Assembly (NCBI RefSeq): GCF_026151205.1
Contig: NC_087080.1
Coordinates: 2,459,096-2,523,095, forward strand
Direction of reading: 5' to 3'
DNA length: 64,000 nucleotides
From: Bolinopsis microptera
Taxonomy: Eukaryota; Ctenophora; Tentaculata; Lobata; Bolinopsidae
Part shown: piece after piece, positions 34,583 to 45,258 of the stretch
Layout of the letters: each line of letters begins with the position of its first letter
Numbering within the stretch: position 1 is the stretch's first letter
Notes under the pieces: generated by a model
What the model was told of the DNA's origin: nothing
Databases searched by the model: none
What the model saw: the letters and a program-made list of their open reading frames with translations, nothing else
Program-made: the position numbers and the translations under genes

Positions 34583-35045
34583 CTATACCTTACACCCAGC
34601 CAAAATGTGCTGAATGGTGCCCATCCTCTCTTCACATAACTTGCACTTCCCATCCTCATCTTCACTCCACTTGGAGACCATAGAGGGGGTGCCGAACACA
34701 GCACTTAGCATGATCCCAATAAGTGAGTTACCATACTTAAAAAGTGTATGCCAGCTCATATCCTTCTTCATTACGAGCTCTCTCCACTCACCCCACCTGC
34801 TCTGCATCTCCAGAGAACCTACTTGCACCTCCCTCTCTCTTTCCCGTTCATCCATCCTCTCCCAAGGTTTTTTCCAGTCACCAAAACCGATGCCAACTCT
34901 TTTTTGCGGTTGCACCATCCCTCACACCGATTCACAGACCAAATCTCTTCTTGCCTCTTCCAGAACGAACTTGGGGCTGGACTGCTTTTATCTGGTCATC
35001 CTTAGATGTCTGATAAGATTGCAACAGTCAACACTTCTCTATCTT
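34583..35045 (-). pseudogene. LINE fragment: C-terminal zinc knuckle region
   Basis: The frame 34918-34583 contains SWHTLFKYGNSLIG, GTPSMVSKWSEDEDGKCKLC and GTIQHILAGC, the Cys-Cys-His-Cys knuckle region that ends many non-LTR polyproteins. An in-frame stop lies just upstream and related coding text (FVLEEARRDLVCESV) runs on to about 35045. No reverse transcriptase is attached. Confidence 0.7.
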
Positions 35046-35627
35046 TAAATAAAATAAAATTTTTTTAAAAAGGGGGACCCCCAACCCATGTAGCTGAGAC
35101 ACCTCACAGCAAGTAGACCAAAGTGGCTCTTGCTTGAGAGAGGTTATCAACTACCCGCCGAGGCGGTGGGTTGGGAGTTCCCCTTGGGATCATTTCGTCC
35201 GTAAAATTTTACACAATTATATAAAAGCTACAATAAATTATCTATAAATAAACTTAAGAGACCTCAAAGCTCGTCTTCTGAGGAATGAGATTGAAGGATA
35301 CGTCAAGCTGGGCTTTTTATCTTCCTCTGATTCCCCTGAGTGCTATGAGTGTGCTTCGTAGCAGATCAAACCTGAATTGTGTTCTGATGTGATTTTTGAC
35401 CTGGCTCTTAGCTTCTTTATTGTGGTCAGCTATCCTTTCAGAAATACGATCTACAAACACAGTGCAGAGTCCTTAGTGGGACAAAGGACCCTTTCACTGA
35501 CTGAAGTACTCTCTCCTCATAGAGATCTTTCTTCTCTTTCTCATGCGCACTGTAGATTTTATGTAGTGGCTTAAATGTATTGGAGTCGCAATTAGGATGA
35601 GTGACCCTGATGTCAAAGAATGTTCTT

Positions 35628-36191
35628 TCAAATCCTGGAATATGAAATTGGTTGGACAGGTAGGAGTGCAGATTCTATCCTTACATCCTTACACTTTGCT
35701 TCTTGAAGGAAGAAAGCTGCAGTGTCTCTAATGGCATTGTGGCGCATGCAAACGTATCCACCTAATTTACAATCAAGGGAGTGGTAGACACTGTTTGCAT
35801 GTCCGCAAGCACATTTAGAGGGCACTCCTTGGATCTTCCATCCATAGCGTAGGCGTATGCTGTCTTGGAACTCTTGCTTGTTTAGAACATAGTTGAGGTC
35901 CTTAAGAGGTAATGCTGAAAGCCATGTTGATGCTCCCTTCTCTCTTGCTTGGTTTAAGTGGTTCTTAAGAAGATGATCTGACCCATTATAAAGCATCTTG
36001 AACCTTTGTGATAGAAACTCATCTTTCTGTTTTCTCAGTTCTTCTTTCTTTTCTTTCATCTTGCCCATATCCAGCTTGGTGATATCCTGGTCTTGTTGGT
36101 TGATTAAACTCACAAGATCTTTAGTGAGTGCCACTGAGAATGCATATTCACGAGATGCTATCCTGACGGGATTGACTTCTCTATCTTCCAT
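35628..36191 (-). CDS. LINE-associated C-terminal protein fragment (187 codons)
   Basis: The sequence has ASTWLSALPLKDLNYVLNKQ, EFQDSIRLRYGW, PSKCACGHANSVYHSLDC, GGYVCMRHNAIRDTAA, a set of Cys/His and GG-x-RHN-x-RD landmarks that I know as the region after the reverse transcriptase in one group of animal non-LTR elements. The frame is open but lacks its own transcriptase; the element at 36212-38368 has its own 3' end in between, so this piece belongs to another copy into which that element probably inserted. Confidence 0.65.
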   Translation of the reverse strand: MEDREVNPVRIASREYAFSVALTKDLVSLINQQDQDITKLDMGKMKEKKEELRKQKDEFLSQRFKMLYNGSDHLLKNHLNQAREKGASTWLSALPLKDLNYVLNKQEFQDSIRLRYGWKIQGVPSKCACGHANSVYHSLDCKLGGYVCMRHNAIRDTAAFFLQEAKCKDVRIESALLPVQPISYSRI

Positions 36192-36321
36192 GTATCTGTC
36201 AAGCTGCTCACCAGTAATATATATTATTATTATATAACTTTATTCAAATCAAAAATAGAACATAAATGAACATCTTAAAGATCTGATAAGTAGCCAGAAA
36301 AAAGAAAAACTGATACACAAG

Positions 36322-38292
36322 CTATAACAACTTCTTCCATCCCGCTCTATCAGAGGCTAAAAGTCTTAAATTGTACAAATCGTCTGTATTTACAAATGGA
36401 ATGTTCCTGCTACCTAAATCAAATTTAATAGTCTTAAGCAAGTTCGACTGGTGTCTACCTACTCTACCCTTTTTAGTACTCTGACTCTCTACTGCAAAGT
36501 GTAATGCAAGCTGTGCAGGTGAGTTGTTATCACTGCGAAGGACATGTCCGAGCATCCTCCATCGTGCACATGCAACACGCTCACTGAGTGGAACCACTTC
36601 ACATCTCTTGTAAAGGGTGTCGTTTTTGATTATATTAGGGTAAGTCATTCTGATGATTTGCCTCAGATGCTTTCTGTGGCAAATATCCAGTTTACTCAGT
36701 AGCTGCTTTGAAGCTGCCCAGCAGCTACAATTATACATTATGACAGAGACCACCTGGGCTTCGTAGATCTTAAGTCTGGTCTTAAGAGGTATGCGTTTAC
36801 CTTGTTCCCAAACTTTCTTGTAGGTTTGGAAAGCAAGATTTACCAGAATACATCGTCTTTTTATGTCCTCGTTGCTGCACAATTTGGAACCAAGTGAGAT
36901 AGATGATCTCCAGGGCTCTCTTCCTCGAAGTGGCTCTCCTTTGTCATCAACTTCGTTCTTCTCGGCCAGATAGATATGTGTGAACTCTGTTTTTGATTCG
37001 TTGACAAAAAGATTCCACTCCTCCAATATCTCCTTGCATATTGGTAACATGGACTCCAAATTCTTTTTATCCTCGTCTGTGAAGTCTGCGTCGTCTGCGT
37101 ACTCCCACTCAAGAGGTAGCAGGTTTTCAGCAAACGGAGGGTTGGGTCTTAGATAAGACATGAAGGCACGAAGGTGGTAGAGTGCGCCAGCCAAATACAG
37201 GGTGAAAAGGTTTCCAGACAAACTATCACCTTGGAACGCACCTATCGTGACAATGAACTCCCCTGATACGGTAGACCTCACTTTAATCTTCAGTTTGGTA
37301 CATGAGAGTAGGTACCTTACCAGTCGGATGTCGTCTTCACTACAACCAGCATCAGCAAGAAGTTCTAGCAAAACTGATCTCTTAATGGTGTCGAATGCAG
37401 ATGACATATCAATACCCATTTTGTGTAGAGACCAGCGTTTCTCCTTCACAACTGAAACTAGGATCCGTTGTGTCCAATCAATATTTGCACAGCTATGGCC
37501 AGGCTTGTAGGCATTTTGCCAAGGTCCAGTGTACTGAGAAACTTGTCTTTGAATGCGTCTAAGGACTATCATGGACAATATCTTCCTGGTGCCGTTTAAA
37601 AGACAAAGAGGGCGCAAACTTTTTAAAGGTCCACGTGGCTTACCAGGTTTTTGCAGTGGGGTAAAGAATCCTTCAGTGAATGAAGGTACATGTTCATGAC
37701 GTTCAAAAGATTGATTGGTCAGCTGTGCAAATGTAGAATAGAAAATAGGTGGGGAGTGTTTAAGGAATTCGTTTGGTATACCATCAGGACCAACAGCCTT
37801 ACCATTTCTTAGCTTTTTGGCAGCTTGTTCCACTTCAAAGGATGTTATGGGATTGTTTAGTGGCTGAGGACTGCCAACAAACGGCTCAAGTGGAGGTTCA
37901 CTGTCTGGTCCTGTGTAATGTTGCTCAAAATAGTTGCGTATAATGTCAGCTTTGTCACTCTCATTATCTACCAGTTGATTCTTGTCATTAAAAACAGAGA
38001 TGGAGTCTGATTTCTTGTTACCTGATAGTTGCCGGACAGCTTCAAACATTTTACGGCCGTCGTCTGTATTATTGATAGAGTCTGCAAGACTGTTTGCAAC
38101 TTCTATTCTGAGAGTATTCAGTCGCTTCTTAATGTCATTTGAGAGTTTGTTAATTTTTGATCTCAAGTCCTTTCTGTCTCTGTATTCATTATTATTCAGA
38201 AGTTGTAGCAATCGTTTTCTTTCGTCTGACATTTCAACAACTTCACTATCAGAAGAGTGGTGTCTCTTTCGCTGTGGCTCGCGTAGACCCAC
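36322..38292 (-). CDS. Non-LTR reverse transcriptase, intact frame
   Basis: Residues 1-60 are charged. The palm and fingers follow: AVGPDGIPNEFLKH (motif 1), TPLQKPGKPR, SLRPLCLLNGTRKILS, PWQNAYKPGHSC, MGIDMSSAFDTIKR (motif A), GAFQGDSLSGNLFTLYL (motif B) and LEWEYADDADFTDE (motif C, YADD). The thumb region has YNCSCWAASKQLLSKLD, HRKHLRQIIRMTYP, RWRMLGHVLR, as in RTE/L1-like groups. All catalytic residues are present without a stop. The listed start is a GTG; the frame is open further upstream, so the real start is lost with the 5' part. Enzyme copying element RNA at a nicked target. Confidence 0.92.
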   Translation of the reverse strand: MGLREPQRKRHHSSDSEVVEMSDERKRLLQLLNNNEYRDRKDLRSKINKLSNDIKKRLNTLRIEVANSLADSINNTDDGRKMFEAVRQLSGNKKSDSISVFNDKNQLVDNESDKADIIRNYFEQHYTGPDSEPPLEPFVGSPQPLNNPITSFEVEQAAKKLRNGKAVGPDGIPNEFLKHSPPIFYSTFAQLTNQSFERHEHVPSFTEGFFTPLQKPGKPRGPLKSLRPLCLLNGTRKILSMIVLRRIQRQVSQYTGPWQNAYKPGHSCANIDWTQRILVSVVKEKRWSLHKMGIDMSSAFDTIKRSVLLELLADAGCSEDDIRLVRYLLSCTKLKIKVRSTVSGEFIVTIGAFQGDSLSGNLFTLYLAGALYHLRAFMSYLRPNPPFAENLLPLEWEYADDADFTDEDKKNLESMLPICKEILEEWNLFVNESKTEFTHIYLAEKNEVDDKGEPLRGREPWRSSISLGSKLCSNEDIKRRCILVNLAFQTYKKVWEQGKRIPLKTRLKIYEAQVVSVIMYNCSCWAASKQLLSKLDICHRKHLRQIIRMTYPNIIKNDTLYKRCEVVPLSERVACARWRMLGHVLRSDNNSPAQLALHFAVESQSTKKGRVGRHQSNLLKTIKFDLGSRNIPFVNTDDLYNLRLLASDRAGWKKLL

Positions 38293-38321
38293 AGTGGAGA
38301 TGGCAGCAGTCTCAACACTAC

Positions 38322-38368
38322 AGTCTAATATATATATTATATATATATAATATATAATATATAATATA
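38322..38368. repeat. TA microsatellite at the 5' edge of the RT element
   Basis: Alternating TA with ATATAAT interruptions; able to form a hairpin or cruciform. Confidence 0.9.
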
Positions 38369-38604
38369 AGGCCACACTGGATGATTGACTGAACAGATAA
38401 AGACCACTCAGGGTGTGCCCCACCCCTAACTACTTTCTAATAAGGAAACTATTGGTTTGGCGCTTAGGCGCAGTGCCGCGTCTAAGCAGCAAAAGAGTTA
38501 TTTATTTTAAAATTTATTTTTGTATCTCAAAAATGATGTAAAGTTTTTAATATAACGTAGAATTGAAGCTATTTCCGTACAGCCTAAGTATGCTCGTTAG
38601 AAAA

Positions 38605-38745
38605 ACAATGAACATGCTAGCTTACTTCATTTTTGTTAGTCGGCTGACATCTTGGGTTGTACTGGATGTAAACAAGTTTATTATCGCATGTCTACTTATA
38701 TTTATTATGATATCATTATTCATTGTAATGGCAATAAAATATAAA
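38605..38745 (+). repeat. Segmental repeat copy 1: empty site for a small transposon
   Basis: Matches 40165-40400 from ATGCTAGCTTAC-TTC through GGCAATAAAAT, but reads straight across CTTGGGTTGTACTGGATGTA, without the 93-bp insert present in the other copy. It therefore preserves the pre-insertion state. Confidence 0.88.
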
Positions 38746-39159
38746 TTTTGTTTAACCTAAATTTTGTTTAACTTAAATTTTGTTTAACTTGTTTTAACGA
38801 GTGATACTCGTAAAATATCTGTTCCATATATTGGACCGTCGACAAGTCCAACTCGGCGCGCGTCCTGGTAGGTTGTAAACCTACAAAACTTTTTCCCACC
38901 TGGTAACTGTTGTGATCGGAATATCATACTAGATGGCAAGAGGCCACTTCAGTTTTAAAAGGACCATGTACTGATATCCCAAGCACTTCTGGAGTCCAGT
39001 AAGGGAACTTTCATCGAGTCTCCGAAGAAAAGTGTTAAGGTCGACCTTGGTTGACTCGATACGATGACTGATTTGTCATTTCCTACCTCACCACCCAACT
39101 GCAAACACATCTCTTTCTCTCTTCACTTCCTTCTCTCCTACTGCTACCTACTCAACCCA

Positions 39160-39367
39160 CCTCACAGCCACTCCATTCTTCAACACCAGTGCTCTGGACT
39201 TGATGGGACTTTAACTTAAATCTGGACCAGTCCACGTACTTCTGAAACACATTGAGTAACTTTTGCATGTCCTCTGCACGTGCAGTGGTCAGACAGCTAT
39301 CGTCCATAAACAGCTCCAGAGTTGGTATCGGTTTGGCATACGTTGTTTGGAGGACTTCGCCGCGCAA
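39160..39367 (-). pseudogene. Reverse transcriptase fragment with FMDD box
   Basis: About 70 codons: IPTLELFMDDSCLTTARAED and QKYVDWSRFKLK. FMDD with a following TT and the WxRFKLK helix matches motif C and the next helix of a distinct non-LTR group. The frame breaks after LKS and continues one frame over (ALVLKNGVAVRW). No more of the domain is nearby. Confidence 0.65.
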
Positions 39368-39449
39368 ACTAGTATTCTTGCTTCGTATCGATCATTGCTC
39401 TGCCTCGCAGAGCAACGATCTCGACGGATTGACATCGTCAATCAAATAC

Positions 39450-39560
39450 GTTGTATGACCCGCCGCGCAAGAGTGCGCGGCACCCCCTGTATCGTCGAAA
39501 CTCTATAGTGAAACGCCATAGTGAAACGACCGTGGGGGTCATGACGTGATATATTATACA
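39450..39560 (+). mobile_element. GC-rich small TIR element, copy 2
   Basis: Shares TACGTTGTATGACCCGCCGC, CCCCCTGTATCGTC and TAGTGAAACGACCGTGGGGG with the 93-bp element at 40224-40316, with an extra duplicated TAGTGAAACG inside. CpG-rich within AT-rich DNA. Boundaries approximate. Confidence 0.75.
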
Positions 39561-39639
39561 AGTTAAGTATCGGTGTGACATCCTTGATGTACTCAATGTT
39601 AGACTTAGACTTTAGGTGTTCATGCCCACGGTTCAGCTA

Positions 39640-39900
39640 GCAGCTAGACGGCACAGAATACGTTTTATAGTTGATTTTTAGCGCGATGCACTACTGGGTC
39701 GCGCCTTCACCTAACCATGTGCTTTCGGGCGCGCTTGTTTACCGCCGTGAGGCGGGCGCGCGGTACTGCAAGCGCAAGGGCTCTGGATAGAGCAAGGTCG
39801 CGCCAACTTTATCGAGTACACAATAGTTAGGAAAACAAATTTCTTGCAGTAGTGAGTAGCGCGACCGCCGAAGGCGTAAACACATGGCTATGTCATATGT
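39640..39900. repeat. GC- and CpG-rich block
   Basis: Words such as GCGCGCTTGTTTACCGCC, GGGCTCTGGATAGAGCAAGG and GTAGCGCGACCGCC recur in altered form at 33655-33760 and 43055-43130, so this is a dispersed repeat. GGCTCTGG-TAGAGC is itself an imperfect hairpin. Confidence 0.55.
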
Positions 39901-40164
39901 GAAAATAGTTGTAATTCTGAAATAATTTAAGTTAAGAACAATTTCAATTATTAACAGATGTGTTGGAATTAATAATAAATAATTTAATAAATAAATTATT
40001 TAAATAATTTATAAATAAATAATTTAAAAATGTTATGTTATGCTAGTTTAAAAATAAATCAAATTTGTAGAATTCCGCGACTGTAAAATGTAAAATGATT
40101 TATAGCACGCTCAGCCGCATTGACTTTTCCGAATCCGTTTTACATTTTATAATTTACCGAATGC

Positions 40165-40400
40165 TCATTCACTAGCTTTCTTTATTTTTGTAAGTCGCGT
40201 CGGCTGACATCTTGGGTTGTACTTGGCATACGTTGTATGACCCGCCGCGCACGAGTGTACGGCTCCCCCTGTATCGTCCATAGTGAAACGACCGTGGGGG
40301 TCGCAACGTGATACAAGGTTGTACTGGATGTAACAAGTTTATTATCGGATGTCTACTTATATTTATTATGATATCATTATTCATTGTAATGGCAATAAAA
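40165..40400 (+). repeat. Segmental repeat copy 2: site occupied by a 93-bp transposon
   Basis: Same sequence as 38605-38745 apart from scattered changes and an insert at 40224-40316 with a duplicated GGTTGTACT. See the insert and the empty-site copy. Confidence 0.88.
40224..40316. mobile_element. 93-bp miniature element with 9-bp target duplication
   Basis: Flanked by GGTTGTACT at 40215-40223 and 40317-40325; the empty site at 38655-38663 has one copy. It begins TGGCATACGTTGTATGACCC and ends GTCGCAACGTGATACAA. The ends are weakly inverted (ATACGTTGTATGAC against TTGTATCACGTTGCGAC). A 9-bp duplication is typical of Mutator-like elements, but without a transposase that assignment is tentative. 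Relatives at 39450-39560 and 43133-43190. Confidence 0.85.
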
Positions 40401-40789
40401 TTTAAAAATTTTGTTTTACTTTTTTACTGGTACAGTTACTCACGCCGCATGTATTATATAGTCTAATAATATTTATTTGTTATGTTCTCTAACAAGCATT
40501 CTGTAAAATTGTGTAAATCGGAGTCAGGAGTGTAATGTATTTAGAACTAGCCATCCAACTTGCAACTATCGCATTATAATTTAAGTAATAATCTTTCAAG
40601 TGTCTACGCAGAACTGCGTACTGCTCAGTCCTCATGCTTGATGCTTGAGCTGATCAGCGATACCGATGTTCACAGAGGCGCGCGCTCAGTCACAAATCAT
40701 GAGCGCACGGATTTTGGAATTTCTCCATAATTGGCAGGTCGCAGTAAAAATTTTTTGGTGTAGTAATTGATGAAAAACTTAGCTGGGCC

Positions 40790-41034
40790 CACATATAGAA
40801 TATCTAAGGAAAAAAGTTAAATCCACTACAGCATACAGAATTAAACATTCAGTTCCAGGGGAACACTACCACTGCATTATTGGAATCACATCTTGCTTAC
40901 GGAATAAGTGTTTGGGGCTCAGCCCTCAAAGACCAACCAAACGATAAGCTATTCATAACTTAGAAACGTTGTATAAGAATCCTTTTTGGAGACCTAAATG
41001 CATACTTACTTTACTTTACTTTACTTTACTTTAC
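40790..41034 (+). pseudogene. LINE remnant with (CTTTA)n tail
   Basis: A short degraded frame reads ALLESHLAYGISVWGSALKD and then RCIRILFGDLNAYL, the thumb region after the YADD box. It is followed at once by ACTTTACTTTACTTTACTTT (about 41008-41034), a pentanucleotide tail that I take for the 3' end. Confidence 0.72.
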
Positions 41035-41456
41035 GCAGTGCAGTTGGCAGTGTTCACGGCCTGTACTGCGCGAACGACAGAAATTTCCCTAAAACTTATT
41101 CTGCTTCTGAAATTTTGGCTCTAGTAATTAATAAATCTGACATTTACTCCATACTCGTTGTATTGTACTATACTTATAGACTCATCAAAACGTGATACAA
41201 ACAATGTCATAATCCTCCCAAGAAAAACCAACACGTTTCTTTATACAGCCTCCAAATTATTATTAATTAAAATTGAAATTTAAAAACACCACTATTAAGC
41301 GTACACTTTTACTCAGCAGTGTCACTACAACTAGTTTACAAAAATACTTTTAAAACTATATATCAAAAGCAAAATAAAGTTCTATGTATAAATTCGTTCA
41401 TAAAACTTCCAAAAAGCTAATATAATTTAGATAAGTCAAAGAGAGGGTTAAAATTA

Positions 41457-42200
41457 TTAATAAAACATTTTTGCTACCTCAGTGTCAGATAAAGTAAACA
41501 AATAAGTCTTCAGTGCGGACTTAAACGCCTCAACAGAATAACATTGTTTAACTGAGTCTGGTAGTGCATTAAAAACTCGTGGACCAACCACACTAAAACT
41601 ACGATCACCAAAACCCTTGGTTGAACGATAAGGGACTATGAGCCTAACAGTGTGTCCATGGTGAGCATACTTAAACATATCTTGAAGGTACAGTGGCGCT
41701 ATTCCATTAATAGCCTTAAAAGATAGGAGACATATTTTAAAAATCACTCTTTTAGGTATATTAAGCCAGTGCAATTTATCAAGATCATCGCCTAGGTGAT
41801 CAAATTTATATTTTCCAGTTACTGCTTTTGCACAGGCATTTTGAATAAGCTGTAGTTGATGTATGAGGTACTTGGAGATGCCGTAAAACATGGCGTTACA
41901 GTAGTCCAAACAAGAAACAACGAGGCTATTAACAATTGTCTTAAGCTGTTTTGTAGTCAGCAGAAACCGTATCTTAGTGAGGTTGCGTAGTGTTAGGAAA
42001 CATTTCTTCTTCAACTCAACAACATGGTTGCTCATAGTAAGCCCAGAGTCCATATGTATCCCAAGATTCTTAACTGTGCTCACAAATCGAATAGTTGTGT
42101 CACTCCCAAAATTCACTCCCTTTATATTGATCTCTCGTAAGACGGACATAGGACCAAAAACGATTATCTGTGTTTTACTGTCATTCATTGCTAGAAAGTT
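41457..42200 (-). pseudogene. CR1/L2-type LINE, 3' portion of the reverse transcriptase
   Basis: The frame 42326-41457 is CR1-like from about 42195 on: NDSKTQIIVFGP, KNLGIHMDSGLTMSNHV, VNSLVVSCLDYCNAMFYG, LQLIQNACAKAVTG, LHWLNIPKRVIFKICLL, GDRSFSVVGPRVFNALP and FKSALKTYLFTL. These are the late reverse-transcriptase and C-terminal blocks in the right order. The catalytic boxes are missing, the usual 5' truncation. The first ~45 codons of the frame have no match and are flanking DNA. A second remnant of the same kind is at 44735-45005. Confidence 0.87.
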
Positions 42201-42329
42201 GTGGAATAGCATACATAAACGGATTCTAAATGAGAATGGGGAAATCCTCACTACTTCTGTATCTTTGGTTAAATTACGCTGTAAAAGTATCATCCTGGGA
42301 TCCCAATCCATCAACAATAATAACACCTG

Positions 42330-43990
42330 GACTTACCACAACTTTCACATCGCCCCTCACTCAGTCACAGACCAAACCAGTTCATCACTCACTCACCAAA
42401 TTGCCGACCCAATATCTATTGAAGTGGCGAAAATTTTCTAGACAAATTACATATCGATATTATTGCTGCAGCAGATACAAATACCAACATTATTATATTC
42501 CCAAACGTTTGAACCATTAAATTAACTAGGAAATTCAATCCTCAACTTAACTTTTACTGTTTTAAACTGATATGATGATATTAACTTAACTTAATATTAT
42601 TTTTTTTACATACTTCTTCTTAGTGTGGTGACTTGGGGTCCATAAATATAACAATACAAGCTGATAAAACAAAAAGAACAACTGGGGTAGGTAGGTAGCC
42701 CTGGTGGGTGCGTAAACTTTACGGTCTGCTCTCTCCAAGATCAGCCTGCTTCTCCATTTTACCGTGAAGCCTAATTTCTAGTTTTTATAAATACAATGCA
42801 AGTGCAGGTTTACTAATCTTAATCTACTTAACAAATCAATAGCCCAAGTCACCATACCCGTAGTATATTCCATGGTAATAGAAGAACTTTAAAGTTTTTC
42901 AAATTGTCGCTATAATTGATTTAAATAAAAATTTGTTGTTTTCTTGAGATCAGCGAGATGCGAAGGATTGGCATCGTGAATCAAAAAATTATGTATTGAC
43001 TGTTTTGTGGTAAATAAAATTTTTGTATTTCTTCTTTAAAGTGACATGAGTCAAAATGTTGCTCTAACCAGAGCCCTCTCGCTTGCAGTATCGCGCGACC
43101 GAAACAAGCGCGTCACGCAGTACGCGTATATTGTATCACGTTGTGACCCCCACGGTCGTTTCACTATAGTGCGCGGCGGGTCATACAATGTATGACAACG
43201 CCTATACACAGTACATGGCTATGTGAAGTCAAAATGGTACGCTTAAATGCCAGCCATGGTTTTTGAAAAGTAAAATGAGACTAGCTGAGACATCATGTGA
43301 GTTTACTATGTCATCCCGGTCTGATCCAGCTCTTCCGGCACAATTGAGCGTTTGGTGCGGTTTTAAAAAAATAATCTTCTTGTTTTTTCGCGGGGGAGTG
43401 ATGTCAGGGGCCTTTTATATATTATATGAGTATAATACATTTTACCTTATAATTAACCATCACTCCCATCTAGGAAATACTATGTATTTGTGTATGTAAT
43501 TGAGATCGTATCAGCGCCTTTCATTCTACTCAACGCGTTTCATTCTACTCTAAACAAGCTTGATGATAGAATGGATGTCTTAAACTATAATTGCAGAATG
43601 GATGTCTTAAACTATAATTTCGTTGTCACTAATAATCTATTGACTTTCAAAGTTGAATTTTAGTTAAGTATGAAATGGCAACACATCATAGTTAGGGTAA
43701 AATATTATTCTTAAATTTTAAAATTGAGAAGATTGCTCTATGACTTAAAATTTAAAATTTAAGAAAAAGCTATATAATTTTTAAATAGTTGGTTACAGTT
43801 TATGACAGTACTGGCATGATCAATTTTATTGTGGCTGGTAAAAGGACCCAGTTGTCTGTAAGGGCTTTACCGAACCCCTGCGGACCAAAATGTGATAAGA
43901 TCAGGCCAGATGTTTCCTTGTAGAGCAATTTATTTATTTCGGAGCTATGGTTTCATGATATAGCTACTGGTAGTGTTTAAAGGTCAGTTT
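42330..43990. other. Gene-free spacer with repeat pieces
   Basis: AT-rich, no credible coding exon. Contains a copy of the small GC-rich element at 43133-43190 and a GC-rich block just before it. A short doublet ATTGCAGAATGGATGTCTTAAACTATAAT repeats in tandem at about 43565-43620 (its 19-base core is GGATGTCTTAAACTATAAT). Confidence 0.5.
43133..43190 (-). mobile_element. GC-rich small element, copy 3 (reversed)
   Basis: Complementary to the family at 40224: TTGTATCACGTTGTGACCCC then CGGTCGTTTCACTATAGTGC and GGCGGGTCATACAATG. The shortest copy, lacking the CCCCCTGTATCGTC segment. Confidence 0.75.
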
Positions 43991-44010
43991 ATCTTTGTAT
44001 GCTAATTATT

Positions 44011-44312
44011 GGCCAGGTAGCGCAGTTGGTTAGAACGCCAGCTTTGCAATCGTGAGGTTGCGGGTTCAAATCCCACTGTCTGCCTGGTCGTGTGGTGAGC
44101 GTTGTTGTGTGAAATCGGGTGTGAAATCGGGTGTGAGGGTTAAATGCGGAGCTGCACATTGCAGCAAAGTCTCGGGCAAAGAAAGTATGGTACACACTAC
44201 CTTAACCGTCACTGGCTAAAAACAAATCCTTCGGCTTCCTGTAATTGGCTGGTTGCACTTGTGTAACAATGTGGCTGTTGGGATACTCTAAAATAAAATA
44301 AGTGTCTTTCTT
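44011..44312 (+). mobile_element. tRNA-derived SINE, copy 2
   Basis: Head GGCCAGGTAGCGCAGTTGGT with B box GGGTTCAAATCCC. The acceptor arms GGCCAGG and CCTGGTC still pair and the anticodon loop TTTGCAA has TGC (alanine) at the anticodon place. The body lacks about 45 bases present in copy 1 and has GTGAAATCGG duplicated instead. It ends near AAATAAAATAAGTGTC, without a long A-tail. It is not a working tRNA gene because the tRNA part runs into the SINE body. Confidence 0.92.
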
Positions 44313-44734
44313 CTTTTATCAGTTGTGACGGAATTGTAATGAACAAAATCCATATATAATTATTTATGATATGTTTGATTTTTTGTTATTGTATGTCATT
44401 CAAATTTGGTAGACGGCCCCAACGTTAATGTGGCTCTTGCTATGTGTTGGTTCAGCCGAATTAATTATTATGTAATCAAGTTTATTTTTCTCTTTATGTT
44501 AGTTGTCATCCGGCCAAACATTAAGCAACTTATATTGCAGTACCATTTATCAATTAGTATATCAAAATATGTCATTGTAATTTTGCAATTTGCATGGCTG
44601 AAATGTAACGCTTGATTTATATATATAATAATTAATTGAATTTTCAAATTTTAAAAATTAAAAAAAATCCATCCAGATGCTTAGTGATGTGAGTAAATCA
44701 CAAAGAATTGTACAACATTGGACTCTTTTAAAGT

Positions 44735-45005
44735 GTATCTGAAAACATTTCTTTTCAAACGTGCTCATAATATTGTATCTTAATATTTTTCAATCCTAGT
44801 TTTCCCTAACTGGTTCTAACTGGAAAATGCATACACATTATCGTTTATTTAGTGTATCAAGTCTAATCACCCTTATCTGGTTTAGAATATAATGTGGGTT
44901 GCTTTTTCAGGTTTTATTGTATCCTGAATTGTTTTCGTGGCACACATGTGCATTTTAAGTTGTTGTGCCACTATAATATAAAAGTTTAAATTATTATTAT
45001 TTATT
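44735..45005 (+). pseudogene. CR1/L2-type LINE 3' terminus with (ATT)n tail
   Basis: About 24 codons at 44735-44782 read TTLDSFKVYLKTFLFKRAHN, the final block of CR1-type proteins (compare FKSALKTYLFTL at 41490). A ~200-base 3' untranslated part follows, ending in ATTATTATTATTTATTAAT near 44990-45008. It lies just upstream of the cramped gene. Confidence 0.75.
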
Positions 45006-45258
45006 AATCATGCCCTTCTACGATATATAAGGTCTAACCATAAATTTGTTTTATAAATCAATCAACTGTGATGTCTGCTTCTGTATTGTATTACCATTTG
45101 CTATGATTCAAACCATTCATTTCCTTGTTTACATTGCCACCTCAACAGACCAGAAACACTCACTTCATCTTTTTTTATGTCATCTTAATTTTAGCATTAA
45201 TATGTTAAATATATATATATATTTAGCATATAGATGGGACAATGGAACATCAATCACA

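Larger units (their letters stand above)
36212..38368 (-). mobile_element. Non-LTR retrotransposon, 5'-truncated, bounded by TA-rich tracts
   Basis: Contains the 656-codon reverse transcriptase frame, then about 80 bases of 3' untranslated sequence with AATAAAG and a terminal (ATA)n run (36212-36240). The 5' boundary is a TA tract at 38322-38368; the frame is open right up to it. There is no endonuclease. A TA-rich tract at each end may mean insertion into a pre-existing TA site. Confidence 0.8.

Noticed and set aside
34614-35048. Plus-strand frames of 144, 89 and 85 codons
   Set aside because: Antisense of a LINE fragment with a recognisable zinc knuckle on the minus strand.
44011-44085. 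tRNA gene
   Set aside because: The tRNA-like head is followed by a SINE body shared with the copy at 26685-27041.
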